64,000 nucleotides of DNA from Thauera sp. UBA6194 (GCA_002422685.1 DITC01000071.1:122321-186320); one strand, 5' to 3'; counted from the first letter of the stretch, positions 7,452-18,688 are shown. Made by a program: numbers and translations. Notes: a model not told the origin generated them from the sequence alone.

Positions 7452-7775
7452 TCAGACCGGCATGTTCATGATGTCCTGATACGCGGTGACCAAGCGGTTG
7501 CGCACCTGCACCATCTGCTGGAACGACACGTTCGCCTTTTGCAGATTGACCATCACGTCCTGCAGGTTGACGTTGGGGTCGCCGGCGGAGAAGTTCTGCG
7601 CCATGGCGCGTGCCTCGCCCTGCGCGGCGCTCACGTCCTTGAGTGCGGTATTGAGCACGTCGGCAAAGTTCACGCCGCCCGCGGGTGCGTCGGCGGGGGT
7701 GACGGCCTTGCCTTGTGCAGCCTGCGACACCGAGCGCAGCTCGCTCAGCATCTGGTCTATTCCACGGGTTTCCAT
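7452..7775 (-). CDS. fliE: Flagellar hook-basal body protein FliE
   Basis: Rod-base protein joining the MS ring (FliF) to the proximal rod, and one of the first export substrates. The 107-residue product has the family C-terminal helix pair (MVNLQKANVSFQQMVQVRNR, then LVTAYQDIMNMPV) and the SAGDPNVNLQDVM turn. It is a single-gene unit reading away from fleR, with an almost perfect sigma-54 promoter 49 bases before its ATG. It is separated from fliF by fleSR, unlike the usual fliEF order in enterics. Confidence 0.95.
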   Translation of the reverse strand: METRGIDQMLSELRSVSQAAQGKAVTPADAPAGGVNFADVLNTALKDVSAAQGEARAMAQNFSAGDPNVNLQDVMVNLQKANVSFQQMVQVRNRLVTAYQDIMNMPV

Positions 7776-7823
7776 GCTCTTGCCCCCCGGGCTTCAGGGT
7801 TTTGGGTGACGTCAGTGTAGCAG

Positions 7824-7839
7824 AGCAAACGGCGTGCCA
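7824..7839 (-). promoter_or_regulatory. Sigma-54 promoter of fliE
   Basis: On the minus strand TGGCACG-CCGT-TTGCT, an exact match to the RpoN -24/-12 consensus TGGCACG-N4-TTGCW with the correct GG-N10-GC spacing. Transcription would start near 7812, about 37 bases before fliE. The site lies just beyond the fleR stop codon. Confidence 0.9.
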
Positions 7840-7857
7840 ATGCTCGGCGGCGCGGGC

Positions 7858-9299
<1,442 letters not shown>

Positions 9300-9303
<4 letters not shown>

Positions 9304-10586
9304 GAGGTTTCGGCTCCGCCGTTCGCGCCTTGTGCTGCGAGCGGCACGGTCAGCATGAATTCTGCGCCCTCGCCGGCGACACTGCGCAGCGTGATGTCGC
9401 CGCCGTGCGCACGCGCCACACCGCGCGCGATCGCCAGGCCCAGGCCGGTGCCTTCGGCGCGGGTGGTGAAGAAAGGCTCGAACAGGCGCTCCTGCAGCTC
9501 GGCGGCGATGCCGCGGCCGCTGTCTCGCACCGAAAAGCGCACCGCCGCGGCGCCGATGCCGCTCGCGGCGGCGTCCAGCGCCGAGGCATCGAAGTCGAGC
9601 CGGCCGCCGGCCTCGCAGGCCTGGATGCCGTTCTCGAGCAGATTGGTGAGCGCGCCACCGAGCGCCTTGCGGTCGCCGACCACCTCGGCCGCGCCGCAGT
9701 CGCAGCGGGCGACGAAGGCGATCTGGCGCGCGCGCGCCAGCGGCTCGAGGGTGTGGCCGAGCTCGGTGACGAGCTCGCACACCGCAAACTGCTGCCGCCC
9801 GGCGCTGTCGCCGCGGGCAAAGAGCAGCATGTCGCGGATCAGGCGCTCGAGGTAGCGCAGGCGCTCGAGCGCGCGGTCGGCCACCTTCAGGCGCTGCAGC
9901 GGGTCGAGCTCGGGTTGGCGCAGGTTCCCGGTGTAGAGCAGCGCGGCCGCGAGCGGGGTGCGCAGCTGGTGGGCGAGCCCGGCGACCATCTCGCCCATGG
10001 CGGCCAGACGCTCGTTGCGCTCGGCGGTCAGGCGCATGCGGTGGGTGTCGGTGATGTCGTGCAGCAGCACGATGCGCTCGTCACCCGATTCGAGCTCGGC
10101 CTCGGTGAGCGAGACGCGCCGGATGCGCTCATCCGCTGCGCACGCGGGCGCTGCATCTGCAGGGTCGGGCGTGGCCAGCGTGTACTCGCCTGGCGTGCCC
10201 GCCGACGCCAGCGTGGCGGCCAGGCCCGGCCAGTCGCGCCCGTTCAGGCCGCTGCCGAGCAGGGTCTCGGCGGCACGGTTGGCCTGCACGATGCGCCCGG
10301 CGCGGTCGAGCACGAGCACGCCCGCGGGCAGCGCGCCCATGAGCACGGCGAGGCGCTCGGTGAGCTGGCCGACCTGGCCCTGCAGCGCGTTGTAGGCGGT
10401 CGACAGCTCTTCCGAGGCGCGGCTGAAGAGCGCGAAGGCCTCAGCCAACTGCGCCGCATCGAGCGCCGGCGCGGCGGGCGCGCAGCTTGCTTCATGCGGT
10501 TCGGGACCGGCCTGGGGCGGGCGCCTTGTAGTTTGCGATTTCACGGCATGCACTTTAGTCACGACAGCTGCAATGGTAGCCGGCAA
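9300..10586 (-). CDS. fleS: Flagellar sensor histidine kinase FleS
   Basis: Cytoplasmic kinase partner of FleR. The order is a PAS-like domain (about residues 85-180; LVLDRAGRIVQANRAAETLL), the HisKA dimerisation domain with phospho-acceptor H206 in AHQLRTPLAAALL, and an HATPase domain with N box (LTNLLENGIQAC), DSGRGI and GTGLGLAIARGVARAHGG. No membrane segments are seen, so it senses an internal cue, as FleS/FlrB do. The annotated start is TTG; in-frame GTGs at 10562, 10550 and 10541 are alternatives that leave the domains whole. It is co-transcribed with fleR (4-base overlap) and diverges from fliF. Confidence 0.92.
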
Positions 10587-10591
10587 AGAGG

Positions 10592-10606
10592 CGGCAAAAA
10601 GTGCCG
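10592..10606. promoter_or_regulatory. CGGCA-N5-TGCCG dyad between fleS and fliF
   Basis: CGGCA-AAAAG-TGCCG, a perfect 5+5 dyad, with another CGGCAA 11 bases to the left (10581-10586). The same dyad occurs before flgG and flgB. On the fleSR transcript it would sit about 50-65 bases downstream of the predicted start. It is a candidate operator for a dimeric flagellar activator such as FleR; the protein is inferred. Confidence 0.55.
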
Positions 10607-10666
10607 CTTTTCACGCCATGGCGCTTGTCGGCGGCGAGGGACAATGCCGTCATCCGCAAAAGCGAA

Positions 10667-10682
10667 CGCAACAGGACAGCCA
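10667..10682 (-). promoter_or_regulatory. Probable sigma-54 promoter of fleSR
   Basis: Minus-strand TGGCTGT-CCTG-TTGCG keeps the essential GG and GC with N10 spacing, plus TGGC and TTGC blocks; the ACG part is not matched. It overlaps the ribosome-binding region of the divergent fliF. No equally good sigma-54 site was found for fliF itself between 10587 and 10684. Confidence 0.5.
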
Positions 10683-10684
10683 TC

Positions 10685-12397
10685 ATGGCCGCAGCAGAAA
10701 ACACCGCCGACCTGCCCCCGGGCGCCGTAGCCGCCACCCCAGCAGCGGCCGACTCGCGGCTGCAGCAGGCGCTGCAGAACCTCAACGCCCTCAGCCAGCG
10801 CCAGAAGCTCGCCGGTGCGGCTGCGCTCGCGCTCGCGATCGCGCTCGTGGCCGGCGCCCTGCTGTGGAATCGGGCGCCCGCCTACGCGGTGCTGTTCTCC
10901 AACCTCGACGAGCGCGACGGCGGCCAGATCATCACCGCGCTGCAGCAGCAGAACGTGCCCTACCGCATGTCGCCCAACGGCAACGCCATCCTGGTGCCGC
11001 AGGCGCAGGTGCACGAGACCCGGCTGCAGCTCGCCGCCGAAGGCCTGCCCAAGGGCGGTCTGGCCGGCTTCGAGCTCATGGACGGGCAAAAGCTGGGCAT
11101 CTCGCAGTTCAACGAGCAGGTGAACTACCAGCGCGCGCTCGAGGGCGAGCTCTCGCGCACGGTGCAGGCCATCGACGCGGTGGCGAGCGCCCGCGTGCAT
11201 CTGGCCATGCCCAAGCAGACCGCCTTCCTGCGCAATGACCAGCGCCCGACCGCGTCGGTGATGGTCAACCTGCGCGGCGGCCGCGTGCTCAGCCCCAACC
11301 AGGTGGCGGGCATCGTGCATCTGGTGTCGTCCAGCGTGCCGCGCATGAGCGCCGACGGCGTCAAGATCATCAACCAGAACGGCGCCCTGCTCACCGAACA
11401 GTCCGACGGGCTGATGAACGCCGGGCTCAACGCCCGCCAGCTCGAGTACGTGCACGCCATGGAGCGCACCTTCATCGAGCGCATCGAGAACATCCTCGTG
11501 CCCATGGTGGGCAAGGAAAACTTCCGCGCCCAGGTCGCCGCCGACGTCGACTTCGACCAGATCGAGCAGACCGCCGAGACCTACAAGCCCAACCCCTCGC
11601 CCGAACAGGCGATCCGCAGCCAGCAGACCAGCGAGCAGATGAACCCGCTGCCCGGCGCCCAGGGCGTGCCCGGCGCGCTCACCAACCAGCCGCCGGCGCC
11701 GGCCACCGCGCCACTCACCGCGCCGGCGGTGGGCGCAGGTCAGGGCCAGGGCGCGCAGGGGCTCGTCAACAGCAACCGCAGTGCGGTGCTCAACTACGAA
11801 CTCGACCGCAACATCCAGCACGTGAAGCAGGCCGTGGGCCAGTTGAAGCGTCTGTCGGTGGCGGTGGTGCTCAACAACCGCAGCGTCCCCAGCCCGGACG
11901 GCCAACCGACCAGCGTGCCGCTGACCGAAGACGAGATCGCCCGCATCACCAACCTGGTGCGCGAAGCGGTAGGCTACAGCGCCGAGCGCGGCGACAGCAT
12001 CAACGTGGCCAACAGCGAGTTCGCGGTCGACCTGGGCGAGCCGGTGCTGCCGGTGTGGAAGGACCCCGAGCTGATCGACCTCGGCAAGGAAGGCCTGAAC
12101 TGGCTGCTGGTGCTGGTTGCCATCCTGTTCGCCTACTTCGGCGTGATCCGCCCGCTGCTGCGCACCGTGGTGCCGCCCAAGCCCAAGGCCGAAAAAGCTG
12201 CGACCGCCGCCGGGGCAGGGGCCGAGGGCGAAGGCGAGGAGGACGAGGACGGCGTGCGCGTATCGATCTCCGAAGTGGATGAGGAGAGCTTCGAGGAGCG
12301 CCTGGAGCGCATCCGCCAGCTCGCGCGCAATGATCCCAAGACCGTCGCCAACCTGCTCAAGGACTGGATGGGCGCCAACGAGGAGGGCCGCAAGTGA
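10685..12397 (+). CDS. fliF: Flagellar MS-ring protein
   Basis: Forms the membrane MS ring, the foundation of the basal body and housing for the export gate. The 570-residue product has an N-terminal membrane segment (about 42-61), ring-building motifs (YAVLFSNLDERDGGQII, then a SARVHLAMPKQ segment), a periplasmic domain with a Pro/Ala-rich insertion, a second membrane segment (about 470-490) and a C-terminal acidic FliG-binding tail. The ATG at 10685 with AGGA is preferred; an upstream in-frame ATG at 10601 would add 28 atypical residues and lacks family-like sequence. It heads fliFGHI and overlaps fliG by 4 bases. Confidence 0.96.
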   Translation: MAAAENTADLPPGAVAATPAAADSRLQQALQNLNALSQRQKLAGAAALALAIALVAGALLWNRAPAYAVLFSNLDERDGGQIITALQQQNVPYRMSPNGNAILVPQAQVHETRLQLAAEGLPKGGLAGFELMDGQKLGISQFNEQVNYQRALEGELSRTVQAIDAVASARVHLAMPKQTAFLRNDQRPTASVMVNLRGGRVLSPNQVAGIVHLVSSSVPRMSADGVKIINQNGALLTEQSDGLMNAGLNARQLEYVHAMERTFIERIENILVPMVGKENFRAQVAADVDFDQIEQTAETYKPNPSPEQAIRSQQTSEQMNPLPGAQGVPGALTNQPPAPATAPLTAPAVGAGQGQGAQGLVNSNRSAVLNYELDRNIQHVKQAVGQLKRLSVAVVLNNRSVPSPDGQPTSVPLTEDEIARITNLVREAVGYSAERGDSINVANSEFAVDLGEPVLPVWKDPELIDLGKEGLNWLLVLVAILFAYFGVIRPLLRTVVPPKPKAEKAATAAGAGAEGEGEEDEDGVRVSISEVDEESFEERLERIRQLARNDPKTVANLLKDWMGANEEGRK

Positions 12398-13395
12398 CGA
12401 CGCCCGATGAAGGCCTGGAGAAGGCCGCCCTGCTGCTGATGACCCTGGGCCCCGACGCCGCGGCCGGCGTGCTGCGCCAGCTCGGCCCGCGCGAGGTGCA
12501 GAAGCTGACCATGAAGATGGCCGAGATGCCGGCACAGACGCGCGAAGCCGTGATGCCGGTGCTGATCGAGGTGAACAACCACTTCGGCAAGGGCGCGATG
12601 ATCCAGCCCGACGAGGACCAGCTGCGCGAGATGCTGACCAAGGCCCTGGGCGACGAGCGCGCCGGGCACCTGCTGTCGCGCATGGCGAGCGGCTCGGACA
12701 CCGCAGGCATCGAGAGCCTGAAGTGGATGGACGCCGCCACCGCGGCCGACCTGATCAAGAACGAGCACCCGCAGATCATCGCCACCATCCTGGTGCACCT
12801 GGAATACGACCAGGCCGGCGAGATCCTCAAGCAGTTCTCCGACCGCCTGCGCAACGACGTGGTGCTGCGCATCGCCACGCTCGACGGCGTTCAGCCGACC
12901 GCGCTCAAGGAGCTCAACGACGCCCTCACCCGCATGCTCTCGGGCGCATCCAACGTCAAGAAGGCGGCCATGGGCGGCGTGCGCCACGCGGCCGAGATCC
13001 TCAACTTCGTCGGCTCGTCCTACGAGACCGCGGTGATCGACAACGTGCGCGACTACGACCCCGAGCTCGCGCAGAAGATTCTCGACGAGATGTTCGTGTT
13101 CGAGAACCTCATCGACATCGACGACCGCGGCATCCAGACCATCCTGCGCGAGGTGCAGTCCGACTCGCTGATCATCGCCCTGAAGGGCGCGCCGCCCGAG
13201 CTGCGCGAGAAGATCTTCAGGAACATGTCGAGCCGCGCGGCCGAGATGCTGCGCGAAGACCTGGAGGCACGCGGCCCGGTGCGCCTGTCCGAGGTCGAGG
13301 CCGAGCAGAAGGAGATCCTCAAGACCGTGCGCCGCCTCGCCGAGGAAGGTCAGGTCATGCTCGGCGGCAAGGGCGGCGACGATGGCTTCGTGTAA
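12394..13395 (+). CDS. fliG: Flagellar motor switch protein FliG
   Basis: Rotor protein that contacts the stator and couples FliF to FliM. The 333-residue product has the N-domain (EKAALLLMTLGPDAAAGVLRQL), the middle domain with the EHPQ motif (NEHPQIIATILVHLEYDQAG), and the C-domain carrying the charged torque ridge (around DLIIDIDDRGIQTILREVQ and APPELREKIFRNMSSRA). It starts with GTG overlapping the fliF stop (GTGA), so translation is likely coupled and keeps the ring and rotor proteins in ratio. Length is typical. Confidence 0.97.
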   Translation: MTTPDEGLEKAALLLMTLGPDAAAGVLRQLGPREVQKLTMKMAEMPAQTREAVMPVLIEVNNHFGKGAMIQPDEDQLREMLTKALGDERAGHLLSRMASGSDTAGIESLKWMDAATAADLIKNEHPQIIATILVHLEYDQAGEILKQFSDRLRNDVVLRIATLDGVQPTALKELNDALTRMLSGASNVKKAAMGGVRHAAEILNFVGSSYETAVIDNVRDYDPELAQKILDEMFVFENLIDIDDRGIQTILREVQSDSLIIALKGAPPELREKIFRNMSSRAAEMLREDLEARGPVRLSEVEAEQKEILKTVRRLAEEGQVMLGGKGGDDGFV

Positions 13396-13410
13396 GCGGG
13401 AGCGCAGCGC

Positions 13411-14496
13411 ATGAGCATCTCGCGCCACCAGGCCGTCGGCGCCTACCGGCGCTGGCAGCCGACCGATTTCGATGCGCCGCAGGGCGCACAGCAGGCTGCG
13501 GATGCCGGCAAAGACGCGACGCGACCCGCCGCGCCCCAAGGCACGGCGCATGCAGCAGGCGCCGCGGCCCCCTCTGCCGCCGCGGCTGCGCAGGCCGCCG
13601 GCACGGCGCCGTCCGCGGGCGCACCCACCGGGGACGACGCGCATCGCCAGGCGCTCGCCGATCACGGCCTGCCGCTCGATTTTCAGCTCCCCACCGCGGA
13701 GGAGATCGAGCGCATGCACGAGGAGATTCGCCAGGCCGGCCTGCAGGAGGGGCGCGAGCAAGGTCTCGAGCAGGGCTACCAGGAAGGGCTCGAGGCAGGC
13801 CGGCAGGCCGGCTACGCCGAAGGCAAGGCGCGCGCCGAAGAAGAGGCCGCGCGCCTGGCCGCGCTCGCGGACGGGCTCGAGCGCGCGCTCGAGGCGGTCG
13901 ACGCCGAAGTGGCCGAAGAGATCATGGCGCTGGCCATCGAGATGGCCCGCCGCATGGTCAGGCACACCCTCGCCGAGCACCCCGAGTCGGTGCTCGAGAC
14001 GCTGCGCGCGGCGCTGCTGCAGCTGCCCCAGGGGCACGCTCAGATCCACCTGCATCCGGACGACCTGGCGCTGGCGCGCGAGCACATGGGCGAGACGCTC
14101 ACCCAGGCCGGCCACCGCCTGCACGCCGACGCCCGCCTGCAGCGCGGCGAGTGCCTGATCGACGGCCAGGGCGCGCAGGTCGACGCGACGCTCGAGACGC
14201 GCTGGCGCCGCGTGCTCGAATCGATCGGACACGACCACGCCCGCTGGGCGCAGCAAGACGCGCCCGAGGGCGAGCCCTCCGCACACACTGGCGCCGCGGC
14301 CGCAGCGCCCGAAAACGCAGCCCCGGACGGTGAAGCGAGCGCCGCCACCGCACCCGCGGGCGACGCGGATGCGGCTGACGAAGGCGACGCCGAGCTTGGC
14401 GCTGAGGTCGTCACGGCGCCCGGCGCTGAAGCCAACGCTGAAGTCGGCGCTGAACCCGCCAGCGCCACCGATTCCACCGCGCAGGGCCGCGCATGA
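13411..14496 (+). CDS. fliH: Flagellar export ATPase regulator FliH
   Basis: Stator-like partner that dimerises and holds the export ATPase FliI. At 361 residues it is long for the family. After an Ala-rich N-terminus comes the FliH glycine-repeat helix, where Gly recurs every four residues ([20 protein letters not shown] and onwards), then the V-ATPase subunit E-like domain (about 150-280). The last 80 residues are an acidic Ala/Glu/Gly tail not usual in FliH, of unknown role. It overlaps fliI by 4 bases (ATGA). Confidence 0.93.
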   Translation: MSISRHQAVGAYRRWQPTDFDAPQGAQQAADAGKDATRPAAPQGTAHAAGAAAPSAAAAAQAAGTAPSAGAPTGDDAHRQALADHGLPLDFQLPTAEEIERMHEEIRQAGLQEGREQGLEQGYQEGLEAGRQAGYAEGKARAEEEAARLAALADGLERALEAVDAEVAEEIMALAIEMARRMVRHTLAEHPESVLETLRAALLQLPQGHAQIHLHPDDLALAREHMGETLTQAGHRLHADARLQRGECLIDGQGAQVDATLETRWRRVLESIGHDHARWAQQDAPEGEPSAHTGAAAAAPENAAPDGEASAATAPAGDADAADEGDAELGAEVVTAPGAEANAEVGAEPASATDSTAQGRA

Positions 14497-15887
14497 ACCC
14501 GCACCTCGCGCTGTGGCGCAATTTTCTCGGTGATGGCCGGCGCCTGGTCGAGGGCTGCAACCCGCTCGAGGTCTCCGGCCGCCTCACCCGCATCAACGGC
14601 CTGGTCATGGAGGCCGCGGGCATCAAGCTGCCGCTCGGCTCGGGCTGCCGCATCCTGGTGCCGGGCGGCGGCGCGGTCGAGGCCGAGGTGGTCGGCTTCA
14701 ACGGCGACAAGCTCTACATGATGCCCACCGACGACGTCTTCGGCCTGGCGCCGGGCGCGCGCGTGCTGCCGCTCGAGGTGGGCGTGCCGCGCCTGGTGCC
14801 GGGCAAGCGCATCGGCCCGCGCCGGCGCGCCGCCGACCGCGCCAAGCACCTGCCGGTGGGCGAGGCGCTGCTCGGCCGCGTGGTCGACGGCGCCGGCCGC
14901 CCGCTCGATGGCCACGGCCCGCTGCACACGCAGGAGACGCGCTCGCTGCAGGGGCGCGCGATCAACCCGCTCGCGCGTGCGCCGATCGCGCAGCCGCTCG
15001 ACGTGGGCGTGCGCGCCATCAACGCGCTGCTCACCGTGGGCCGCGGCCAGCGTCTGGGCCTGTTCGCCGGTTCGGGCGTGGGCAAATCGGTGCTCATCGG
15101 CATGATGGCGCGCTACACCGAGGCCGACGTGATCGTGGTCGGTCTGATCGGCGAACGCGGCCGCGAGGTCAAGGAGTTCATCGACCACAGCCTGGGCGCC
15201 GACGGCCTCGCGCGTTCGGTGGTGGTGGCCGCGCCGGCCGACGCCAGCCCGCTGATGCGCATGCAGGGCGCGGCCTACGCCACCACCGTGGCCGAATATT
15301 TTCGCGACCAGGGCAAGCAGGTGCTGCTGATCATGGACTCGCTCACGCGCTACGCCATGGCCCAGCGCGAGATCGCGCTCGCGATCGGCGAGCCGCCGGT
15401 CACGCGCGGCTACCCGCCGAGCGTGTTCGCGCGTCTGCCGGCGCTGGTCGAGCGCGCCGGCAACGGCCCCGAGGGCGGCGGCTCGATCACCGCCTTCTAC
15501 ACCGTGCTCGCCGAAGGCGACGACCAGCAGGACCCGATCGCCGACGCTGCGCGCGCCATCCTCGACGGCCACTTCGTGCTCTCGCGCAGCCTCGCCGACC
15601 AGGGCCACTACCCGGCGATCGACATCGAGCAGTCGATCTCGCGCGCCATGCACAACCTGGTGGGCGACGACCACTTCGGCGTGGTGCGCCAGTTCAAGCA
15701 GTTTTTCTCGCGCTACCAGCGCTCGCGCGACCTGATCGCGGTCGGCGCCTACCAGCCGGGCGGCGACCCGGTGCTCGACATGGCGGTCAAGCTCTACCCG
15801 AAGCTCGAGTCCTTTCTGCAACAAGGCATCAACGAGCACGAGAACTACGACGGCGCGCTGCAAAAGCTCGCCCAGGTGTTCTCGTAG
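14493..15887 (+). CDS. fliI: Flagellum-specific ATP synthase-like export ATPase
   Basis: Hexameric ATPase related to F1-beta that helps unload and unfold export substrates. The 464-residue product has an N-terminal beta-barrel, Walker A GSGVGKS (about residues 193-199), [12 protein letters not shown], Walker [18 protein letters not shown] (about 278-294), and the C-terminal substrate domain with [20 protein letters not shown]. Length is normal. It starts inside the end of fliH and is followed by a 147-base gap with an inverted repeat before fliJ. Confidence 0.97.
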   Translation: MNPHLALWRNFLGDGRRLVEGCNPLEVSGRLTRINGLVMEAAGIKLPLGSGCRILVPGGGAVEAEVVGFNGDKLYMMPTDDVFGLAPGARVLPLEVGVPRLVPGKRIGPRRRAADRAKHLPVGEALLGRVVDGAGRPLDGHGPLHTQETRSLQGRAINPLARAPIAQPLDVGVRAINALLTVGRGQRLGLFAGSGVGKSVLIGMMARYTEADVIVVGLIGERGREVKEFIDHSLGADGLARSVVVAAPADASPLMRMQGAAYATTVAEYFRDQGKQVLLIMDSLTRYAMAQREIALAIGEPPVTRGYPPSVFARLPALVERAGNGPEGGGSITAFYTVLAEGDDQQDPIADAARAILDGHFVLSRSLADQGHYPAIDIEQSISRAMHNLVGDDHFGVVRQFKQFFSRYQRSRDLIAVGAYQPGGDPVLDMAVKLYPKLESFLQQGINEHENYDGALQKLAQVFS

Positions 15888-15978
15888 ACCGCGCCGCTGC
15901 AGGGCGCGTGTGCGACACCATGGGTGCGTGCTCACGCGCCCAATCGCCTCATCCATGACATAAGTCCGCGCTAGCCTG

Positions 15979-16005
15979 CGGCACGACCGGCTAGAATTCG
16001 TGCCG
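15979..16005. repeat. 8-bp inverted repeat in the fliI-fliJ gap
   Basis: CGGCACGA (15979-15986) and TCGTGCCG (15998-16005) are perfect reverse complements with an 11-base spacer, 30 bases before fliJ. Overlapping arms CTAGCC/GGCTAG (15971-15994) also pair. It could be an operator or an RNA hairpin; no T-tract follows. Confidence 0.45.
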
Positions 16006-16034
16006 ATACAGCCTGCATCCAGCACTTCAGCCCG

Positions 16035-16478
16035 ATGACCACCCGCTTCCACCTCCAGCCGCTCCTCGATCTCGCCCAGACCCGCACCGACGACGCCACG
16101 CGCAGACTCGGCGAGCTCGTCGCGGCCGAACGCGACCAGGAAGAAAAGCTCAAGATGCTCGAGTCGTACCGGACCGAATACAACGAGCGCTTCGTGCAGG
16201 CTGCGCGCGACGGCCTCAGCCCCGACGCCTGGCGCAACTACAGCGCCTTCATCGGCAAGCTCGACGACGCGATCGGCGTCCAGCGCAAGGCGGTGGAACA
16301 ATCCCGCGCGCAGACCTCCGAGGGCCAGCAGGCCTGGCTGGAGCAGCGCACACGCCTGAAAGCGTTCGACACGCTGTCGCAGCGCCACCAGAAAGAAACC
16401 GGCCGCCGGGAAGCCCGCCAGGAGCAGAAGCAGTCGGACGAGCATGCCGCGCGACGCAGCCCGGATGCCGATCTCTGA
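16035..16478 (+). CDS. fliJ: Flagellar export chaperone FliJ
   Basis: Coiled-coil stalk of the export ATPase ring that links FliI to FlhA. The 147-residue product opens with the typical FHLQPLLDLAQTRTDDATRRL and is helical throughout, with heptad-spaced hydrophobic residues to about residue 135. No strong Shine-Dalgarno precedes the ATG at 16035. It follows fliI after 147 bases and lies directly before the sigma-54 promoter of the fliK operon, so it probably closes the fliFGHIJ unit. Confidence 0.9.
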   Translation: MTTRFHLQPLLDLAQTRTDDATRRLGELVAAERDQEEKLKMLESYRTEYNERFVQAARDGLSPDAWRNYSAFIGKLDDAIGVQRKAVEQSRAQTSEGQQAWLEQRTRLKAFDTLSQRHQKETGRREARQEQKQSDEHAARRSPDADL

Positions 16479-16525
16479 GCGCGCACGGCGGGGCGAAAGC
16501 CATGCTCCATGCGGCATCCACGTAA

Positions 16526-16541
16526 TGGCACACAGCTTGCT
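16526..16541 (+). promoter_or_regulatory. Sigma-54 promoter of the fliK-fliR operon
   Basis: TGGCACA-CAGC-TTGCT matches the RpoN consensus TGGCACG-N4-TTGCW at all but one defined base, with exact GG-N10-GC spacing. Transcription would start near 16553, 48 bases before fliK. No CGGCA-N5-TGCCG dyad was found beside it. Confidence 0.88.
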
Positions 16542-16600
16542 TTGGACTGATCACCGGGTCTTCGCGTCCCCCCGATTCAGCCTTTGAAGAGGCCTCTGCC

Positions 16601-18013
16601 ATGTCCGCACCGCTTTCCAGCTCCACTCTCTCGCGTCAGCTCAGTCTGCAGGTGAGCCCGTCGGCGTCCCGTGCCGCGCTGTTCGATTTTGGCGCCAGCG
16701 CCGGCAGCTTCTCGCAGACGCTGCAAAACCGCATGGAGACGCCGCCCCCGCAGCAGCAGAGCATGCAGCCGCCCTCGCCCCCCGCGCGCGAGCCGGCACG
16801 CACGCCCGAACAGACCTCGGCCCGCAACGGCGCCAGCGCGCCTGCCCCACGTGAGCCCGAAAATACCGGCTCGAGCGCATCCGCAGAATCCGCCCCTGCC
16901 CAGCCCCCGGCAAAAGGCGCCGAAAAAACGGCCGACGGCACGCCGGATCGCGACACCGAGGCCAACGCCAGCACGCAGGCTGCCGACGCCGCGCAGGACA
17001 GCGGCGAAGCAGCTGCGAGCGCACAAGACGAGGCCGGCGAAAGCGCGCGCACGGCGGGCGCCGAGGTGCTGCTCGAGGCCGGCGCTGACGAGACCGCCCA
17101 GGTCGCCGCCCAACTGGCTGCCGGTGCACAGGCCGGCGCGGCAACGCCGCCCACCGATCCGGCAGCGCTTGCCGCCTTGCCGGCAGCGATTGCCGCCCTG
17201 CTCAGCGGCCGCCAGCCCGCGGACGGCACGGCCGCCGACGCGGCGGCGGGCGCCGAAGACGGCGCGATGAGCCTGTTCGAGCGCGCGGGCAGCGGTAAAG
17301 GCCTTCAGGATTCCGCATTGATGTCGAAAAACGGTGCAGGCGCCCAGCTCATGACGGGCGAACGCGCCGCGACTGCGCCGGGCTTCATCCTGCAAGGGCG
17401 CGAACTGGCCGCGGCGATCACCGCCTCGCGCAGCGCGGGCGGGGCGCCGGGCATCTCGTCCGTGCAGGGCGAAGCCGGCAACGCCGGCGCGACCCAGCAG
17501 AGCGGTGCCGGCCTGCATCTGCACGCGCCGCACGCGCTTTTCCGCCAGGCGGCGCCGAACGCAGCGGCCACCCCGCAGCTGCCGGTCTACACGCCGGCCG
17601 GACAGCAGGGCTGGGCCGAGGACGTGGGCAACCAGGTGCGCTGGATGCTCGGCCGCGCCGAGAGCAAGGCCGAGCTGGTGCTGACCCCGCCGAACATGGG
17701 CAAGCTCGAGGTCTCCATCAACCTCAACGGCGACCAGACCACGGCACAGTTCATCGCCTCGAGCCAGGCCGCGCGCGACGCGCTCGAGCGTGCGATGCCG
17801 CAGCTGCGCGAGATGCTGCAGCAGGCCGGCATCATGCTGGGCGACGCCAACGTGAGCACCTCGGATCGGGGCGCGGGCGGGGAAGAACGCGGCAGTGGCC
17901 AGGGACAGAACAGCCATGGCGCCGACATGGCCGGCAACGCGGGCACGCCCGCGAGCGGCAACGGCACCGTGTGGCTGAGGCAGCAGCAAGGGATGGTCGA
18001 CACCTTCGCCTGA
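16601..18013 (+). CDS. fliK: Flagellar hook-length control protein FliK
   Basis: Secreted molecular ruler that measures hook length and switches FlhB specificity to filament substrates. The 470-residue product has a long Ala/Gln/Pro/Glu-rich secreted N-half and a C-terminal Flg_hook domain (about 335-430): AEDVGNQVRWMLG, ELVLTPPNMGKLEVSINLNG, then FIASSQAARDALERAMPQLR. Length and layout fit canonical FliK, unlike the paralogue at 3987-5309. It leads the sigma-54 operon with fliL to fliR. Confidence 0.93.
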   Translation: MSAPLSSSTLSRQLSLQVSPSASRAALFDFGASAGSFSQTLQNRMETPPPQQQSMQPPSPPAREPARTPEQTSARNGASAPAPREPENTGSSASAESAPAQPPAKGAEKTADGTPDRDTEANASTQAADAAQDSGEAAASAQDEAGESARTAGAEVLLEAGADETAQVAAQLAAGAQAGAATPPTDPAALAALPAAIAALLSGRQPADGTAADAAAGAEDGAMSLFERAGSGKGLQDSALMSKNGAGAQLMTGERAATAPGFILQGRELAAAITASRSAGGAPGISSVQGEAGNAGATQQSGAGLHLHAPHALFRQAAPNAAATPQLPVYTPAGQQGWAEDVGNQVRWMLGRAESKAELVLTPPNMGKLEVSINLNGDQTTAQFIASSQAARDALERAMPQLREMLQQAGIMLGDANVSTSDRGAGGEERGSGQGQNSHGADMAGNAGTPASGNGTVWLRQQQGMVDTFA

Positions 18014-18106
18014 AGCGCGTGAATTGGGGCGGCTCTGCCCCACTTTTCGGCGCTTGGGCTGGTGTGATCTTCCTGGATAATTCAATTCGTCAAACAGGAG
18101 ATTCGC

Positions 18107-18676
18107 ATGGCCAAGGCGCCGGAAAAAGCGGAAGAAGGCGGCAGCGCCCCCAAGAAGAAAGGCAAGCTCGGCCTCATTCTCATCATCGTGCTCGTGGTGA
18201 TTGTGCTTGCGCTCGGTGCGCTCGTCGCGCTGCTGCTGCTCAAAGGCAGCAAAGACAAGGAGCACGAGGAACCCGCAGCCCCCGCCGCCGCCGCGCAGCA
18301 GCTGCAGACCCCCGGCACGGTCGACCTGACCAAGCCGCCGACCTTCGTTCCGCTCGAGGCCTTCACCGTCAACCTGCGCCGTGACGAGGGCGACCACTAC
18401 CTGCAGGTGGTGGCGCAGCTGCGCATCACCGACCCGGCGATGGACGCCACGCTCAAGGCCTTCATGCCCGAGATCCGGCATCGCATCAACCTGCTGCTGT
18501 CGAGCAAGCTGCCCTCCGAGATCGCCACCATCGAGGGGCGCGAGGATCTCGCGCTCAACATCACGCAGCAGATCAACGAGGCGCTCGGCTTCCAGCCGGT
18601 GCGCGACGCACTGGGCAAGCCGGTGCCCAATGGTCCGGTGCAGGCGGTGCTGTTCACCTCCTTCATCATCCAGTAA
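18107..18676 (+). CDS. fliL: Flagellar basal body-associated protein FliL
   Basis: Single-span inner membrane protein around the stator that stabilises or boosts the motor. The 189-residue product has a basic N-terminus, one membrane helix (about 21-45, LGLILIIVLVVIVLALGALV), an Ala/Pro linker and the periplasmic FliL domain (FVPLEAFTVNLRRDEGDHYL to VQAVLFTSFIIQ). AACAGGAGA precedes the ATG. A 93-base gap from fliK contains a short GGGGC/GCCCC hairpin. Confidence 0.95.
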   Translation: MAKAPEKAEEGGSAPKKKGKLGLILIIVLVVIVLALGALVALLLLKGSKDKEHEEPAAPAAAAQQLQTPGTVDLTKPPTFVPLEAFTVNLRRDEGDHYLQVVAQLRITDPAMDATLKAFMPEIRHRINLLLSSKLPSEIATIEGREDLALNITQQINEALGFQPVRDALGKPVPNGPVQAVLFTSFIIQ

Positions 18677-18688
18677 GGAAGCGCTCCC

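Noticed and set aside
9304..9780. Long N-terminal extension of fleR
   Set aside because: The receiver domain starts at the ATG at 9303, which overlaps the fleS stop; upstream translation is Arg-rich antisense-like sequence.
16002..16009. GCCGATAC upstream of fliJ as a sigma-28 -10 box
   Set aside because: The bases at the -35 distance (ACGACCGG) do not resemble TAAAGTTT.
14040..16517. 825-codon minus-strand open frame opposite fliI
   Set aside because: Antisense to fliI with codon-mirror composition; no motifs.
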